Shown here: piece by piece, positions 45,879 through 53,130 of the stretch
How positions within the stretch are numbered: the first letter of the stretch is position 1
Layout of the letters: each line of letters starts with the position of its first letter
Program-made: the position numbers and the translations under genes
Assembly: GCF_024692365.1 (NCBI RefSeq)
Contig: NZ_JAILMR010000086.1
Coordinates: 29,638 to 93,637 of the forward strand
Reading direction: 5' to 3'
DNA: 64,000 bases
DNA from: Ruminococcus sp.
GTDB taxonomy: Bacteria; Bacillota; Clostridia; Oscillospirales; Ruminococcaceae
Notes under the pieces: generated by a model
Told to the model about the DNA's origin: nothing
The model's input: only the letters and a program-made list of their open reading frames with translations
The model's database searches: none

Positions 45879-46200
45879 GCTCAATTTTGAGCATTAGGTC
45901 ATGGAAAAAATCATAATTTTTGTGGAAGGAGGTGAGATGTATGCCCGATATGGAAAAGGTAAAAGCGCTGACTTCTATCCTTGAAGAAAGAAGCGGTCTT
46001 GATATTCGTGAAGCTGTTGCTCGCAGCATTCACTACCTCAATGGTTATGAGAGCTTTCTCTATAAAAACGAGATAGAGTATCTGCTCGAAACTCTCGGTG
46101 TCGAGGAGGAGCCGCCGTTCTGATTCGGGAGAGTGAACTTGCTCATTTTTGAGCGGGTTCATTTTATCAAAAACTGCATTAACTTTTGCTCATTTTTGAG
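45879..46200. repeat. Three GCTCA-tttt-TGAGC palindromes around the 60-aa gene
   Basis: GCTCAATTTTGAGC (45879-45892, inside the longer CTAATGCTCA/TGAGCATTAG stem at 45874-45897), GCTCATTTTTGAGC (46141-46154) and GCTCATTTTTGAG (46188-46200). They may be terminators, operators or iteron-like sites. No such set is seen in E3. Confidence 0.5.
45941..46123 (+). CDS. E2 conserved 60-aa backbone protein
   Basis: Begins MPDMEKVKALTSILEERSGL, with a very strong AAGGAGGTGA site before ATG 45941. The E3 counterpart at 60699 is the same length and similar throughout (LEERSGLDVREAVARS). Helical and acidic with a conserved GVEEEP end. Function unknown; position upstream of the relaxase and of a candidate oriT suggests a mobilization or copy-control role. 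Confidence 0.75.
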   Translation: MPDMEKVKALTSILEERSGLDIREAVARSIHYLNGYESFLYKNEIEYLLETLGVEEEPPF

Positions 46201-46264
46201 TTAAATATGAATGTCAATTTTCAAAAAATGTAATGCGGGTTTTTGAATAAATGTACCCACGTTT

Positions 46265-46357
46265 TCGGCTGCTCCGTCAGCCGTTCTTCTCCCGTCAGGG
46301 ATAGCCCCGCAGGGCGGAGTAGTTCTTGGGGCGGTCTTATGCTGCCGCAAGTACTAC
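46265..46357 (+). other. Candidate oriT of E2
   Basis: In a 448-base gap before the relaxase gene. CGGCTGCTCCGTCAGCCG makes a short hairpin (about 46266-46283). GTAGTTCTTGGGGCGG (46319-46334) pairs imperfectly with CTGCCGCAAGTACTAC (46342-46357). A similar arrangement, with the same CGGCTG...CAGCCG hairpin and the phrase GGCGCTCTGCACCG after it, lies before the E3 relaxase. This is the expected place for a MobV transfer origin. Confidence 0.45.
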
Positions 46358-46571
46358 GGAGTTACAAACGGCGCTCTGCACCGTTGTAACCGCTGCTCCG
46401 CAGCTTTTTCCCTGCGACCATCTCTTGTGTCGTTCAGGAAAAATTTGTCCGTCAGGACTGGCGATAGCCCTTCCGCCTTAGCGGTCAAGAAAGGAGTTGA
46501 TGCCTATGATTTTTTTGTTGGATTTCGTAGAAAGAGAGAAGTAAATCCAATGAAAAAGAGAGGTCAATGAA

Positions 46572-48011
46572 ATGAAAGAAAAAAGAATCTCATTCGGTCA
46601 GGGACACGGCTCTCTGGCTCACAACAATAGAGAGTTCGTGGCGGCGAATGTTGACCCTCTCCGAACTCCAAACAATATCACTTTTGTATGTCAGCCGATT
46701 GCAGAAGCATACGATCAGCTTTTCAAGGAATCGACCGAGCGATATAATGCCCGTCAGAAAAGAAATGATCGCAAGATCGGTGACTACTATGAACACCTTT
46801 TCGGCTGTAAGCCCTGCAACACGGTCAAGGTCAATGCTCTCGACCAAAAGAGTTTTTACGAAGTGGTGGTGCAGATCGGAAAGCGTGAGGATTCGGGCAT
46901 CGGAACGGAAGATGAACAGCTTGTGGCTGATTGCCTGAAAGAGTACATGGAAGGTTTCCAGAATCGCAATCCCAACTTCTACGTTTTTAACGCCGTCCTG
47001 CACATGGACGAGGCGACTCCCCATTTGCACTTTGACTACATTCCTGTCGGGCATTACAAGCGAGGTCAGGACGTTCAGAACGGCATCGCCCAGGCTCTTA
47101 AAGAGATGGGCTACGGCACAGGCAAGCAGGCTATTGCCCGTTGGAGAGCTGCCGAAATTGAGGTGCTGAATAAGATATGTCTTGAACATGGTATAAAGCC
47201 CCTCGCCCCTGAAAAAGCAAGAGGTACACTTGAAGTCGAGGAGTACAAGGAACAGCGCCGTCAGGCTGATAATCTGGCACTCCAAAATGCCCAGGTCGAA
47301 GCTCAGATTGCTGTGAAAAAAGCAGTGCTTTCCACGACAGAAACTCAGCTCGAAGAACAGCAGAAGCTCCTCGGCGAGACACAGCAGCAAGTTCGTGAAG
47401 CGACTGCCGACCTTATGGAACAGACACGGAAAATTGAGGACGGCGAAACGGAGCTGTCCGAAATGATCGATAAGGTCGAAAAGAAGAAGCAGGAGTATCA
47501 GAGGATAGAGAAGAACGCTAACGATATTCTCAACCTTATCCCCAGTTATGAGAAGGACGATCAGGCGGAGCGTGACTTTGAGCTAATTCAAACTACGCTC
47601 GGTGGTCTTACTCGCAATGCTATGGCTGCAATGAAGAACAGGGACGAGATCAATGTTCAGGTCGGGGAGCTTTGCAAGATACTGAAAAAAGCCCTGAACA
47701 AAGTCCACAAGTACAGCATAACGATAGGCGAACAGCGGCAGCTTCTTCATAAGATCGAAAAGCTCAATGATGAGCTTACTGATAAGAACAAGAGCCTGTA
47801 CTCTCGCAACCGTGAATTATCTGCTGATAACAGCACACTGAAAAAGAAATATGATACAGTGATGGCTGTATATCGTCAGGTCGAGAGCATTGCTCCCGAA
47901 GCTATTACACAGGCGAAGATGCTTGTTGAAGCCGAAAGGCAGAGGGAGCAGGAACTGCAACAGTTAGAAGCTCAGTCCCACCCAAAGAAAAAATCGTGGG
48001 GCTTAGAATAA
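46572..48011 (+). CDS. mobV: E2 MobV-family relaxase (plasmid recombination enzyme type)
   Basis: A 479-aa protein of the MobV/Pre family. It starts MKEKRISFGQGHGSLAHNNR and carries the signature HMDEATPHLHFDYIPV (about 144-160), in which the histidines coordinate metal for nicking. The C-terminal 250 residues are long coiled coil (for example EQTRKIEDGETELSEMIDKV). It nicks oriT to start conjugal mobilization, with transfer functions from a helper element. The E3 relaxase at 61204 is its homologue with a shorter coiled coil. Confidence 0.92.
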   Translation: MKEKRISFGQGHGSLAHNNREFVAANVDPLRTPNNITFVCQPIAEAYDQLFKESTERYNARQKRNDRKIGDYYEHLFGCKPCNTVKVNALDQKSFYEVVVQIGKREDSGIGTEDEQLVADCLKEYMEGFQNRNPNFYVFNAVLHMDEATPHLHFDYIPVGHYKRGQDVQNGIAQALKEMGYGTGKQAIARWRAAEIEVLNKICLEHGIKPLAPEKARGTLEVEEYKEQRRQADNLALQNAQVEAQIAVKKAVLSTTETQLEEQQKLLGETQQQVREATADLMEQTRKIEDGETELSEMIDKVEKKKQEYQRIEKNANDILNLIPSYEKDDQAERDFELIQTTLGGLTRNAMAAMKNRDEINVQVGELCKILKKALNKVHKYSITIGEQRQLLHKIEKLNDELTDKNKSLYSRNRELSADNSTLKKKYDTVMAVYRQVESIAPEAITQAKMLVEAERQREQELQQLEAQSHPKKKSWGLE

Positions 48012-48062
48012 ACATATACAACAAGATAGAAAGCAGGGGAAGTACCTGCTATGGAGGAAATA

Positions 48063-48356
48063 ATGACTACAAATCGTAAGAACGAGCTTATCGCTCAGCT
48101 CGTAAATATCCTGAGCGAACTTATCGAAGCCAATGATTCTGAACAGGTGTCTGAGGTCAAGTCCGATGCCGTAGAGATGCTCACCGTCCGTGAGTGTACC
48201 GAAGCTGTCAAGGGACTGTCCGAGCATACTGTCCGCAAGCTGATCGCCCAGGGAAAGCTCCCTTACCTGAGAGCCGGAGACGGAGTTAAGGGAAAGATGC
48301 TCATCAACAAGGCTGATCTGCTTGCCTACTTCAACGGACAGACAGCAAACAGATAA
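48063..48356 (+). CDS. E2 excisionase-like HTH protein
   Basis: A 97-aa protein from ATG 48063, right after a GGAGGAAATA site (an in-frame ATG at 48051 lacks one). HTH: MLTVRECTEAVKGLSEHTVR, wing: RAGDGVKGKMLINKADLLAY. It is similar to the genes at 34761 and 60399. In E2 it sits between relaxase and integrase, while in E3 it comes directly after DUF3987, so gene order was shuffled. Confidence 0.8.
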   Translation: MTTNRKNELIAQLVNILSELIEANDSEQVSEVKSDAVEMLTVRECTEAVKGLSEHTVRKLIAQGKLPYLRAGDGVKGKMLINKADLLAYFNGQTANR

Positions 48357-48446
48357 GTCTGTACGCTGAGAACGGCGATTTTACGCTGTTTGAGCGTCAA
48401 CAGACAGAAAATCCACAAACACCATAGAACAGAGGACATAGATTTG

Positions 48447-48534
48447 GGCATACTCCCGAAAAGACAAAAAGATACATTAAGTTACTTGACATACAGCCGA
48501 ATGCGCGCTATGATTAGAGTAACAGGAGTATGCC
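48447..48534 (+). promoter_or_regulatory. E2 integrase promoter bracketed by inverted repeats
   Basis: GGCATACTCC (48447-48456) is the exact inverse of GGAGTATGCC (48525-48534), centres 78 bases apart. Between them: TTGACA (48486-48491), 17 bases, TATGAT (48509-48514). Same layout as E1 and E3. Confidence 0.7.
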
Positions 48535-48568
48535 ATAAAATCTATGTTGACAGAAAGGGAATCAACTT

Positions 48569-49771
48569 ATGGCTACGATAAGAAAAAGAGGAAACTCCTA
48601 TCAGATCAGAGTTTCCTGCGGATATGATACATCAGGTAATCAGGTCGTTCAGACTATGACTTGGAAGCCTGCGGACGGTATGAACAAAAAGCAGATCGAG
48701 AAAGAGCTTCAGAAGCAGGCTATTCTCTTTGAGGACAAGTGCATGAAGGGACAGGTCACAGCGAACATCAAGTTTCAGGACTTTGCCGAGCAGTGGTTCG
48801 AGGAATACGCAAAGCTCAATCTCCGCAACACTTCCTATGAGCGTATGAAACAGCTCACGGTGAGGGTGTATCCTGCGATCGGACACCTCAGACTTGACAA
48901 GATCACCTGCCGTCATATCCAGCAGTTCATCAACGATCTGGCACTTAACGGCAAAAGCCTTAAAAACGGCAGACCGCTGTCAAGAAAGACAGCCGTTCAT
49001 CATCTCAGCTTCATAAGCGATGTGTTCAGCTACGCTGTGAAGATGGAAATGCTCACCGATAACCCCTGCAAGCGTGTTACCGTTCCGAAGGGCGAGAAGA
49101 AAGAAAAGGACATCTACACTCTCGAAGAAGTCGCACACCTCTTTCAGCTCCTTGAAACTGCACCGCTTAAATACCGCACTTTCTTTACTTTGGCGATATA
49201 CAGCGGATTCAGACGTGGAGAAATGCTCGGTTTGGAATGGAAAGACATTGACTGGGAGCATAACGTTATCAGCGTCCGCAGGACAAGCAACTATACCGCT
49301 TCAAAGGGTATCTACACCGACACCACCAAAACAAAGAAGTCTCAGCGTTCGCTGAAATTTCCCCAGAGTGTCATGGACTTGCTTCGTGAGTACAAGAACG
49401 AGCAGGACGAGGAGCGTATCAGGCTCGGTACGAAGTGGCAGGACTATGACCGTCTTTTCGTCAAGTGGGACGGACGACCAATGAATAACAATACGCCGTA
49501 TTTCTGGCTGAAAGAATTCTGTGAAGAAAACAATTTCCGTTTTTGTGACATTCACTCCCTGCGACACTTCTATGCTTCGGCTCTCATCAATGAGGGCGTG
49601 GACGCAGCCACCGTGTCGGGGGCGTTAGGTCACTCGACGATAACAACCACGACTTCTATCTACTGTCATGTGTTCAATCAGGCTCAGGCGAGAGCAGGAG
49701 ACGCTATCGCATCGGTGCTTGACTTCAAGAAGCACTCCGATGATGCCAAAGGACAGCCCGAAGCTGTATAA
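48569..49771 (+). CDS. int: E2 tyrosine integrase
   Basis: A 400-aa phage-type integrase, MATIRKRGNSYQIRVSCGYD at the start. Catalytic residues: R in SGFRRGEMLGLEW, H-x-x-R in HSLRHFYASALI, H in LGHSTITTT and Y in SIYCHV. It is closely related to the integrases of E1 and E3 and uses the same tRNA-Glu site. Its stop is 86 bases before the att copy at 49857. Confidence 0.95.
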   Translation: MATIRKRGNSYQIRVSCGYDTSGNQVVQTMTWKPADGMNKKQIEKELQKQAILFEDKCMKGQVTANIKFQDFAEQWFEEYAKLNLRNTSYERMKQLTVRVYPAIGHLRLDKITCRHIQQFINDLALNGKSLKNGRPLSRKTAVHHLSFISDVFSYAVKMEMLTDNPCKRVTVPKGEKKEKDIYTLEEVAHLFQLLETAPLKYRTFFTLAIYSGFRRGEMLGLEWKDIDWEHNVISVRRTSNYTASKGIYTDTTKTKKSQRSLKFPQSVMDLLREYKNEQDEERIRLGTKWQDYDRLFVKWDGRPMNNNTPYFWLKEFCEENNFRFCDIHSLRHFYASALINEGVDAATVSGALGHSTITTTTSIYCHVFNQAQARAGDAIASVLDFKKHSDDAKGQPEAV

Positions 49772-49814
49772 AGGACAAGTAAAGGACAGAAGCCGTAGCA
49801 GGGTAAAAAAAGAA

Positions 49815-49846
49815 CTCTCAAATGACGTAATATCGTCATTTGAGAG
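49815..49846 (+). terminator. Hairpin at end of E2
   Basis: CTCTCAAATGACG (49815-49827) pairs perfectly with CGTCATTTGAGAG (49834-49846). It lies where the equivalent hairpins of E1 and E3 are, directly before the att copy, with an A-tract on the left so it may act for the opposite strand too. Confidence 0.7.
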
Positions 49847-49856
49847 CCTTATGTGT

Positions 49857-49878
49857 GGTGACCCGTACGGGAATTGAA
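49857..49878 (+). repeat. att copy of the tRNA-Glu 3' end (E2/E3 junction)
   Basis: GGTGACCCGTACGGGAATTG followed by AA matches the 3' end of the tRNA-Glu gene at 63826-63847. It marks the junction between E2 and E3. Confidence 0.9.
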
Positions 49879-50063
49879 AATCTCGGCGCACTTTTCGTGA
49901 CTTGTCGAGATATGCAGAAAATCCCGAAAATACGGCATTTTAGAACAATACACAAAAATACGTTTACGCTGTTTTTTGCTAAGTTTTTGCACCCTTAGCG
50001 GACAAATAGCGGACAAAATATCCGACATACCCTTGTATAATTTTCGATATGGAGGATATAGAA

Positions 50064-50333
50064 ATGATAAACATTCTTGATGAACTTTACGATTATGACC
50101 TGTTCCACCTGAACGAGATTGAAGATACAGACGGAGCATACAGAGCAGCCCTCGACAGGCTCGTCAAGGCAGAAGCCGAGTTGAAGAAAGCCTATCCCGA
50201 CAGTGAAGACATTCTTGACGAATACCAGTCAGCGGACATTGAACTGCATAATCTCTCCAACCGCAATGAGTTCCGCAAGGGCTTTAAGGTCGGCGCACAG
50301 CTTGTCCTTGAAATGATAAAGCCTATTAAGTGA
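50064..50333 (+). CDS. E3 left-end protein A, 89 aa
   Basis: MINILDELYDYDLFHLNEIE from ATG 50064, eight bases after GGAGG. A near copy of the protein at 39203, with the same length and the identical ending RKGFKVGAQLVLE. It is the first E3 gene right of the att copy and is followed within ten bases by protein B. Function unknown. Confidence 0.75.
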   Translation: MINILDELYDYDLFHLNEIEDTDGAYRAALDRLVKAEAELKKAYPDSEDILDEYQSADIELHNLSNRNEFRKGFKVGAQLVLEMIKPIK

Positions 50334-50343
50334 GGTGGACGGT

Positions 50344-50760
50344 ATGAGCAGATACAAGAGCAAACAGACCGCATACAGCTCCCTGAAAAAGAAATACGTT
50401 CCGCTGTGGAGACTGGACACCAACACCGTGACCGTCACCCACTTCAATGCTGACACTCAAACCGAGGAAAGCTTTACCTACCACACTGACTTCATCAGGT
50501 ATCATCTTCATTTCTCTGACAGTCATTGTCCCGACAGGCTTCGCAGGCTCGTCAACGATGGCAAAGTCGTGAAGTACCTCGATGATATGGAACGGAAAGT
50601 CAGTGAAGCTATCTCCCGTCAGGTAGAGCTTTGGAAGCAGACAGATAGTTGTTATCTGAAAGTTGTCCTCAGCGGTGACACTGAGAAGATGTTCGGTCTG
50701 GAAAACTGCTTCGTCTATATGGCAAGAGAAGCTGTGTTTGAGTGTATGGTTTATATATGA
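50344..50760 (+). CDS. E3 left-end protein B, 138 aa
   Basis: Starts MSRYKSKQTAYSSLKKKYVP after GAGGTGG. Homologue of the gene at 39580. The last 140 bases differ from the E2 copy at only a few positions, while the first third is more divergent, which suggests gene conversion between the tandem elements. No domain recognised. Confidence 0.75.
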   Translation: MSRYKSKQTAYSSLKKKYVPLWRLDTNTVTVTHFNADTQTEESFTYHTDFIRYHLHFSDSHCPDRLRRLVNDGKVVKYLDDMERKVSEAISRQVELWKQTDSCYLKVVLSGDTEKMFGLENCFVYMAREAVFECMVYI

Positions 50761-50850
50761 GAGGCATCTGCAACAATTCAGGCTATATTTGCATCTTGCT
50801 TTTCAAATGGAAATGTGCTATATTTAATAAAACGAGGGTAGGTGATCCTT

Positions 50851-51801
50851 ATGGATAAAAATGAGATCATTTTATATGAGACCGCAGACCACGCTGTAAA
50901 GCTCAATGTGAATACCGACGGTGAAACAGTGTGGCTGAACCGAGCACAGCTTGCGGAGTTGTTTGACCGTGACATCAAAACCATCGGCAAGCACATCAAC
51001 AACGCCTTGAAAGAGGAACTTGTTGGAGATACGGCAACTGTCGCAAAATTTGCGACAGTTCAAACTGAGGGTGAGCGTGAAGTTACAAGAGACATCGAAT
51101 ACTACAACCTCGATGTGATAATTTCCGTTGGCTACCGTGTAAAGTCTCAGCGTGGTGTTGAGTTCCGCAAATGGGCGAACAGTGTACTGAAAGATTACAT
51201 AATCAAGGGTTATGCCGTGAATAATAAGCGTATAGAACAGATAGGCGAGGTAATACGCATTATGAAGCGTGCAGAAAATCAGCTTGATGCAAAGCAGGTT
51301 CTTTCGGTGATCGAGAAGTTCAACACTGCCCTTGACCTGCTTGATGCTTACGATCATCAGACTCTTGACAAGCCCAAAGGAAACAAGGCTGTCTATGTGC
51401 TTGATTATGACGAGTGCCGCAAGGTCATCAACGAAATGAAGTTTGCATCCGACAGTGCGCTTTTCGGCAACGAGAAGGACGATTCGTTCAAGGGCAGTAT
51501 CGCAAATATCTATCAAGAATTCGGCGGTGTTGAGATATACCCATCACTGGAAGAAAAAGCGGCAAATCTGCTGTATTTCGTAACGAAGAACCATTCATTC
51601 TCCGACGGCAACAAGCGGATAGCCGCAGCGATGTTCCTGTATTTTCTCGACAAGAATGATGCTCTGTTCCTTGACGAAGCCAAAACAGAAAAGGCAATAG
51701 CCGACCAGACGCTTGCGGCACTTACTATCATGATCGCTGAATCTCAGCCGGCTGAAAAGGAAATGATGATAAGCGTTATTATGAATTGTATGGTGAAATA
51801 A
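50851..51801 (+). CDS. RhuM-like N-terminus fused to Fic/Doc domain
   Basis: A 316-aa protein (ATG 50851 after AGGTGATC; an upstream GTG at 50842 is possible). Residues about 10-130 are RhuM-like: ETVWLNRAQLAELFDRDIKT and DIEYYNLDVIISVGYRVKSQ, a KilA-N/Bro-type DNA-binding relation. Residues about 190-316 are a Fic domain: YPSLEEKAANLLYFVTKNHS, then HSFSDGNKRIAAA (about 246), matching the H-x-F-x-x-G-N-x-R core with the catalytic H. Fic proteins AMPylate or phosphorylate targets such as EF-Tu or gyrase, and can be toxins. A VbhA-like antitoxin gene lies convergent downstream. Confidence 0.85.
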   Translation: MDKNEIILYETADHAVKLNVNTDGETVWLNRAQLAELFDRDIKTIGKHINNALKEELVGDTATVAKFATVQTEGEREVTRDIEYYNLDVIISVGYRVKSQRGVEFRKWANSVLKDYIIKGYAVNNKRIEQIGEVIRIMKRAENQLDAKQVLSVIEKFNTALDLLDAYDHQTLDKPKGNKAVYVLDYDECRKVINEMKFASDSALFGNEKDDSFKGSIANIYQEFGGVEIYPSLEEKAANLLYFVTKNHSFSDGNKRIAAAMFLYFLDKNDALFLDEAKTEKAIADQTLAALTIMIAESQPAEKEMMISVIMNCMVK

Positions 51802-51813
51802 GATATGTTTGTG

Positions 51814-51845
51814 AAACGGCTGTGCCTTCGGGTGCAGCCGTTTTT
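51814..51845. terminator. UUCG-loop bidirectional terminator
   Basis: AAACGGCTG (51814-51822) pairs with CAGCCGTTT (51835-51843) around a CTTCGG loop, followed by T. It separates the convergent RhuM-Fic and VbhA-like genes and is nearly the same as that after protein B in E2. Confidence 0.85.
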
Positions 51846-51862
51846 GCAAAAAAGATTCCTTC

Positions 51863-52063
51863 TTATTTAGTTCTCTGATACTTTGCTTTCAGCTCTGCCA
51901 TGATCTGCTGAAAATTCACCTGCCCGCTGGCATATCTGTCAAGGTTGCGTCTGCTTGCTTCGCTCAGTGTTAGCTCCTCGATCGCCATTGTTCCGGCAAT
52001 GTTCTGTACTCGCTGTTTATGTATTATATTTGTAATAGATTTACTTTTACTATTTGATTCCAT
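51863..52063 (-). CDS. VbhA-like antitoxin
   Basis: A 66-aa protein with AGGAGG before the ATG. Residues about 23-60 (AGTMAIEELTLSEASRRNLD, then YASGQVNFQQIM) have the VbhA antitoxin pattern, in which a short helix carries the inhibitory S/T-x-x-x-E-(G/N)-like segment that plugs the Fic active site; MAIEE is the likely contact. It is downstream of the RES gene on the same strand and convergent with RhuM-Fic, an unusual arrangement, since VbhA normally precedes its Fic gene. Confidence 0.72.
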   Translation of the reverse strand: MESNSKSKSITNIIHKQRVQNIAGTMAIEELTLSEASRRNLDRYASGQVNFQQIMAELKAKYQRTK

Positions 52064-52131
52064 TTAACTGCCTCCTATGAGGAATATGGTAAAACTCATA
52101 TAAATTCAATTATAACAACTTATGAGAAAAC

Positions 52132-53010
52132 TCATGTTAACGAGTATGTTACAATGCTACTTTCTACAGGAACTGCTAAATTCTTATCAAACAGAACAAG
52201 GTTTTTGCCTTTATCATAGACGGTGCTTTGATATATTATTCCGCTGTAACCTAATGAACGAAAGTAATTTGCAATACAGTGAAACGGAGCATATGCAATA
52301 CTCTTATCATCTGTATCAAGTGGCGTAAATAGTTCGCTTGCCAGTATATTCGCATACGCAGCAGCAATATTTTTTTGACATACCTGATCATTTTCAAGCA
52401 CATCTGTTTTCAGTAAGGCATTTTTTCTCTGTGAGCTTTTAACTAATCTTCTAATTTCATGTTGTTGTCGATGTGGGTTCCATTTTTCTCCTATAGTTAG
52501 GTCAATTATCTTCACATCTTTATCAGCTGCAATAAAATCACATAATGCGAACACATTACCCTTTTTGGCTCTGCATTCTTTTTCAGAACAGAACTTGGCT
52601 TTTTCTTTACCCTTCTTATTTTTGGGAAATCCTAAAGCTAAATACAGCCATTCAACTCCTTTGGGACTAAATCTATTGTCATCTTTAATATATGTAGAAT
52701 TAGGTATAAATCTACTACTTGTTGGAATAGTGTCGCTTTCATGCAAAACAGCGCCTCTAACAACATATGCATCATTAAATATAGAGATCAGTGTTTTAGA
52801 GAAATACACCTGTCCACCCTCGATAGTAAATAGCCTGTCAAATTCTGATAAAAATTTACTCTTTTTGGCTTCACATATATCATCAAAGCGAAATCTCCCT
52901 AAACATAGATCATCACGCAGTAATTCCCACTTTGCTTTTATTGCTTTATGAGCCATTTCCATATTCTCAGATCTGTAGCTTTCGCTTTTTTGAGTTATTC
53001 TTACTTTCAT
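52132..53010 (-). CDS. RES-domain protein, possible NAD+-degrading toxin
   Basis: A 292-aa protein. The C-terminal two-thirds carry RES family features: an R in DDNRFSPKGVEWLYLALGFP, an E in KECRAKKGNVF or nearby, and GYSGIIYQSTVYDKGKNLVL with the S. RES toxins phosphorolyse or degrade NAD+. The first 90 residues (LGRFRFDDICEAKKSK) are an extra module. No XRE-type antitoxin lies directly next to it; the gene after it is VbhA-like. It could also be an Abi-type effector with the divergent helicase. RES assignment is by motif appearance only. Confidence 0.6.
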   Translation of the reverse strand: MKVRITQKSESYRSENMEMAHKAIKAKWELLRDDLCLGRFRFDDICEAKKSKFLSEFDRLFTIEGGQVYFSKTLISIFNDAYVVRGAVLHESDTIPTSSRFIPNSTYIKDDNRFSPKGVEWLYLALGFPKNKKGKEKAKFCSEKECRAKKGNVFALCDFIAADKDVKIIDLTIGEKWNPHRQQHEIRRLVKSSQRKNALLKTDVLENDQVCQKNIAAAYANILASELFTPLDTDDKSIAYAPFHCIANYFRSLGYSGIIYQSTVYDKGKNLVLFDKNLAVPVESSIVTYSLT

Positions 53011-53048
53011 TAGTTATACACCCCCCTCATATATCTTACCACAATAAT

Positions 53049-53092
53049 GTTAATAAAATATTAACAAACAGAGGCTCTGTTTATGATATAAT
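53049..53092 (+). promoter_or_regulatory. Divergent regulatory region with two palindromes
   Basis: GTTAATA-aaa-TATTAAC (53049-53065) and AAACAGAG-g-CTCTGTTT (53066-53082), followed by TATAAT (53087-53092). Both are perfect and sit side by side between the RES gene and the helicase-HNH gene, so a repressor could control both. No regulator gene is evident next to it. Confidence 0.65.
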
Positions 53093-53130
53093 ATATTATG
53101 TATAGTTGTACCCAAGTGAGGTGAATGCGT

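Noticed and set aside
46590..47390. Minus-strand open frame of 266 codons within the E2 MobV gene, and a similar one at 61228-61962
   Set aside because: Shadows of the relaxase genes; they recur because the coding strands are homologous.
50872..51516. Minus-strand frame of 214 codons inside the RhuM-Fic gene
   Set aside because: Antisense shadow of a gene with clear Fic motif.
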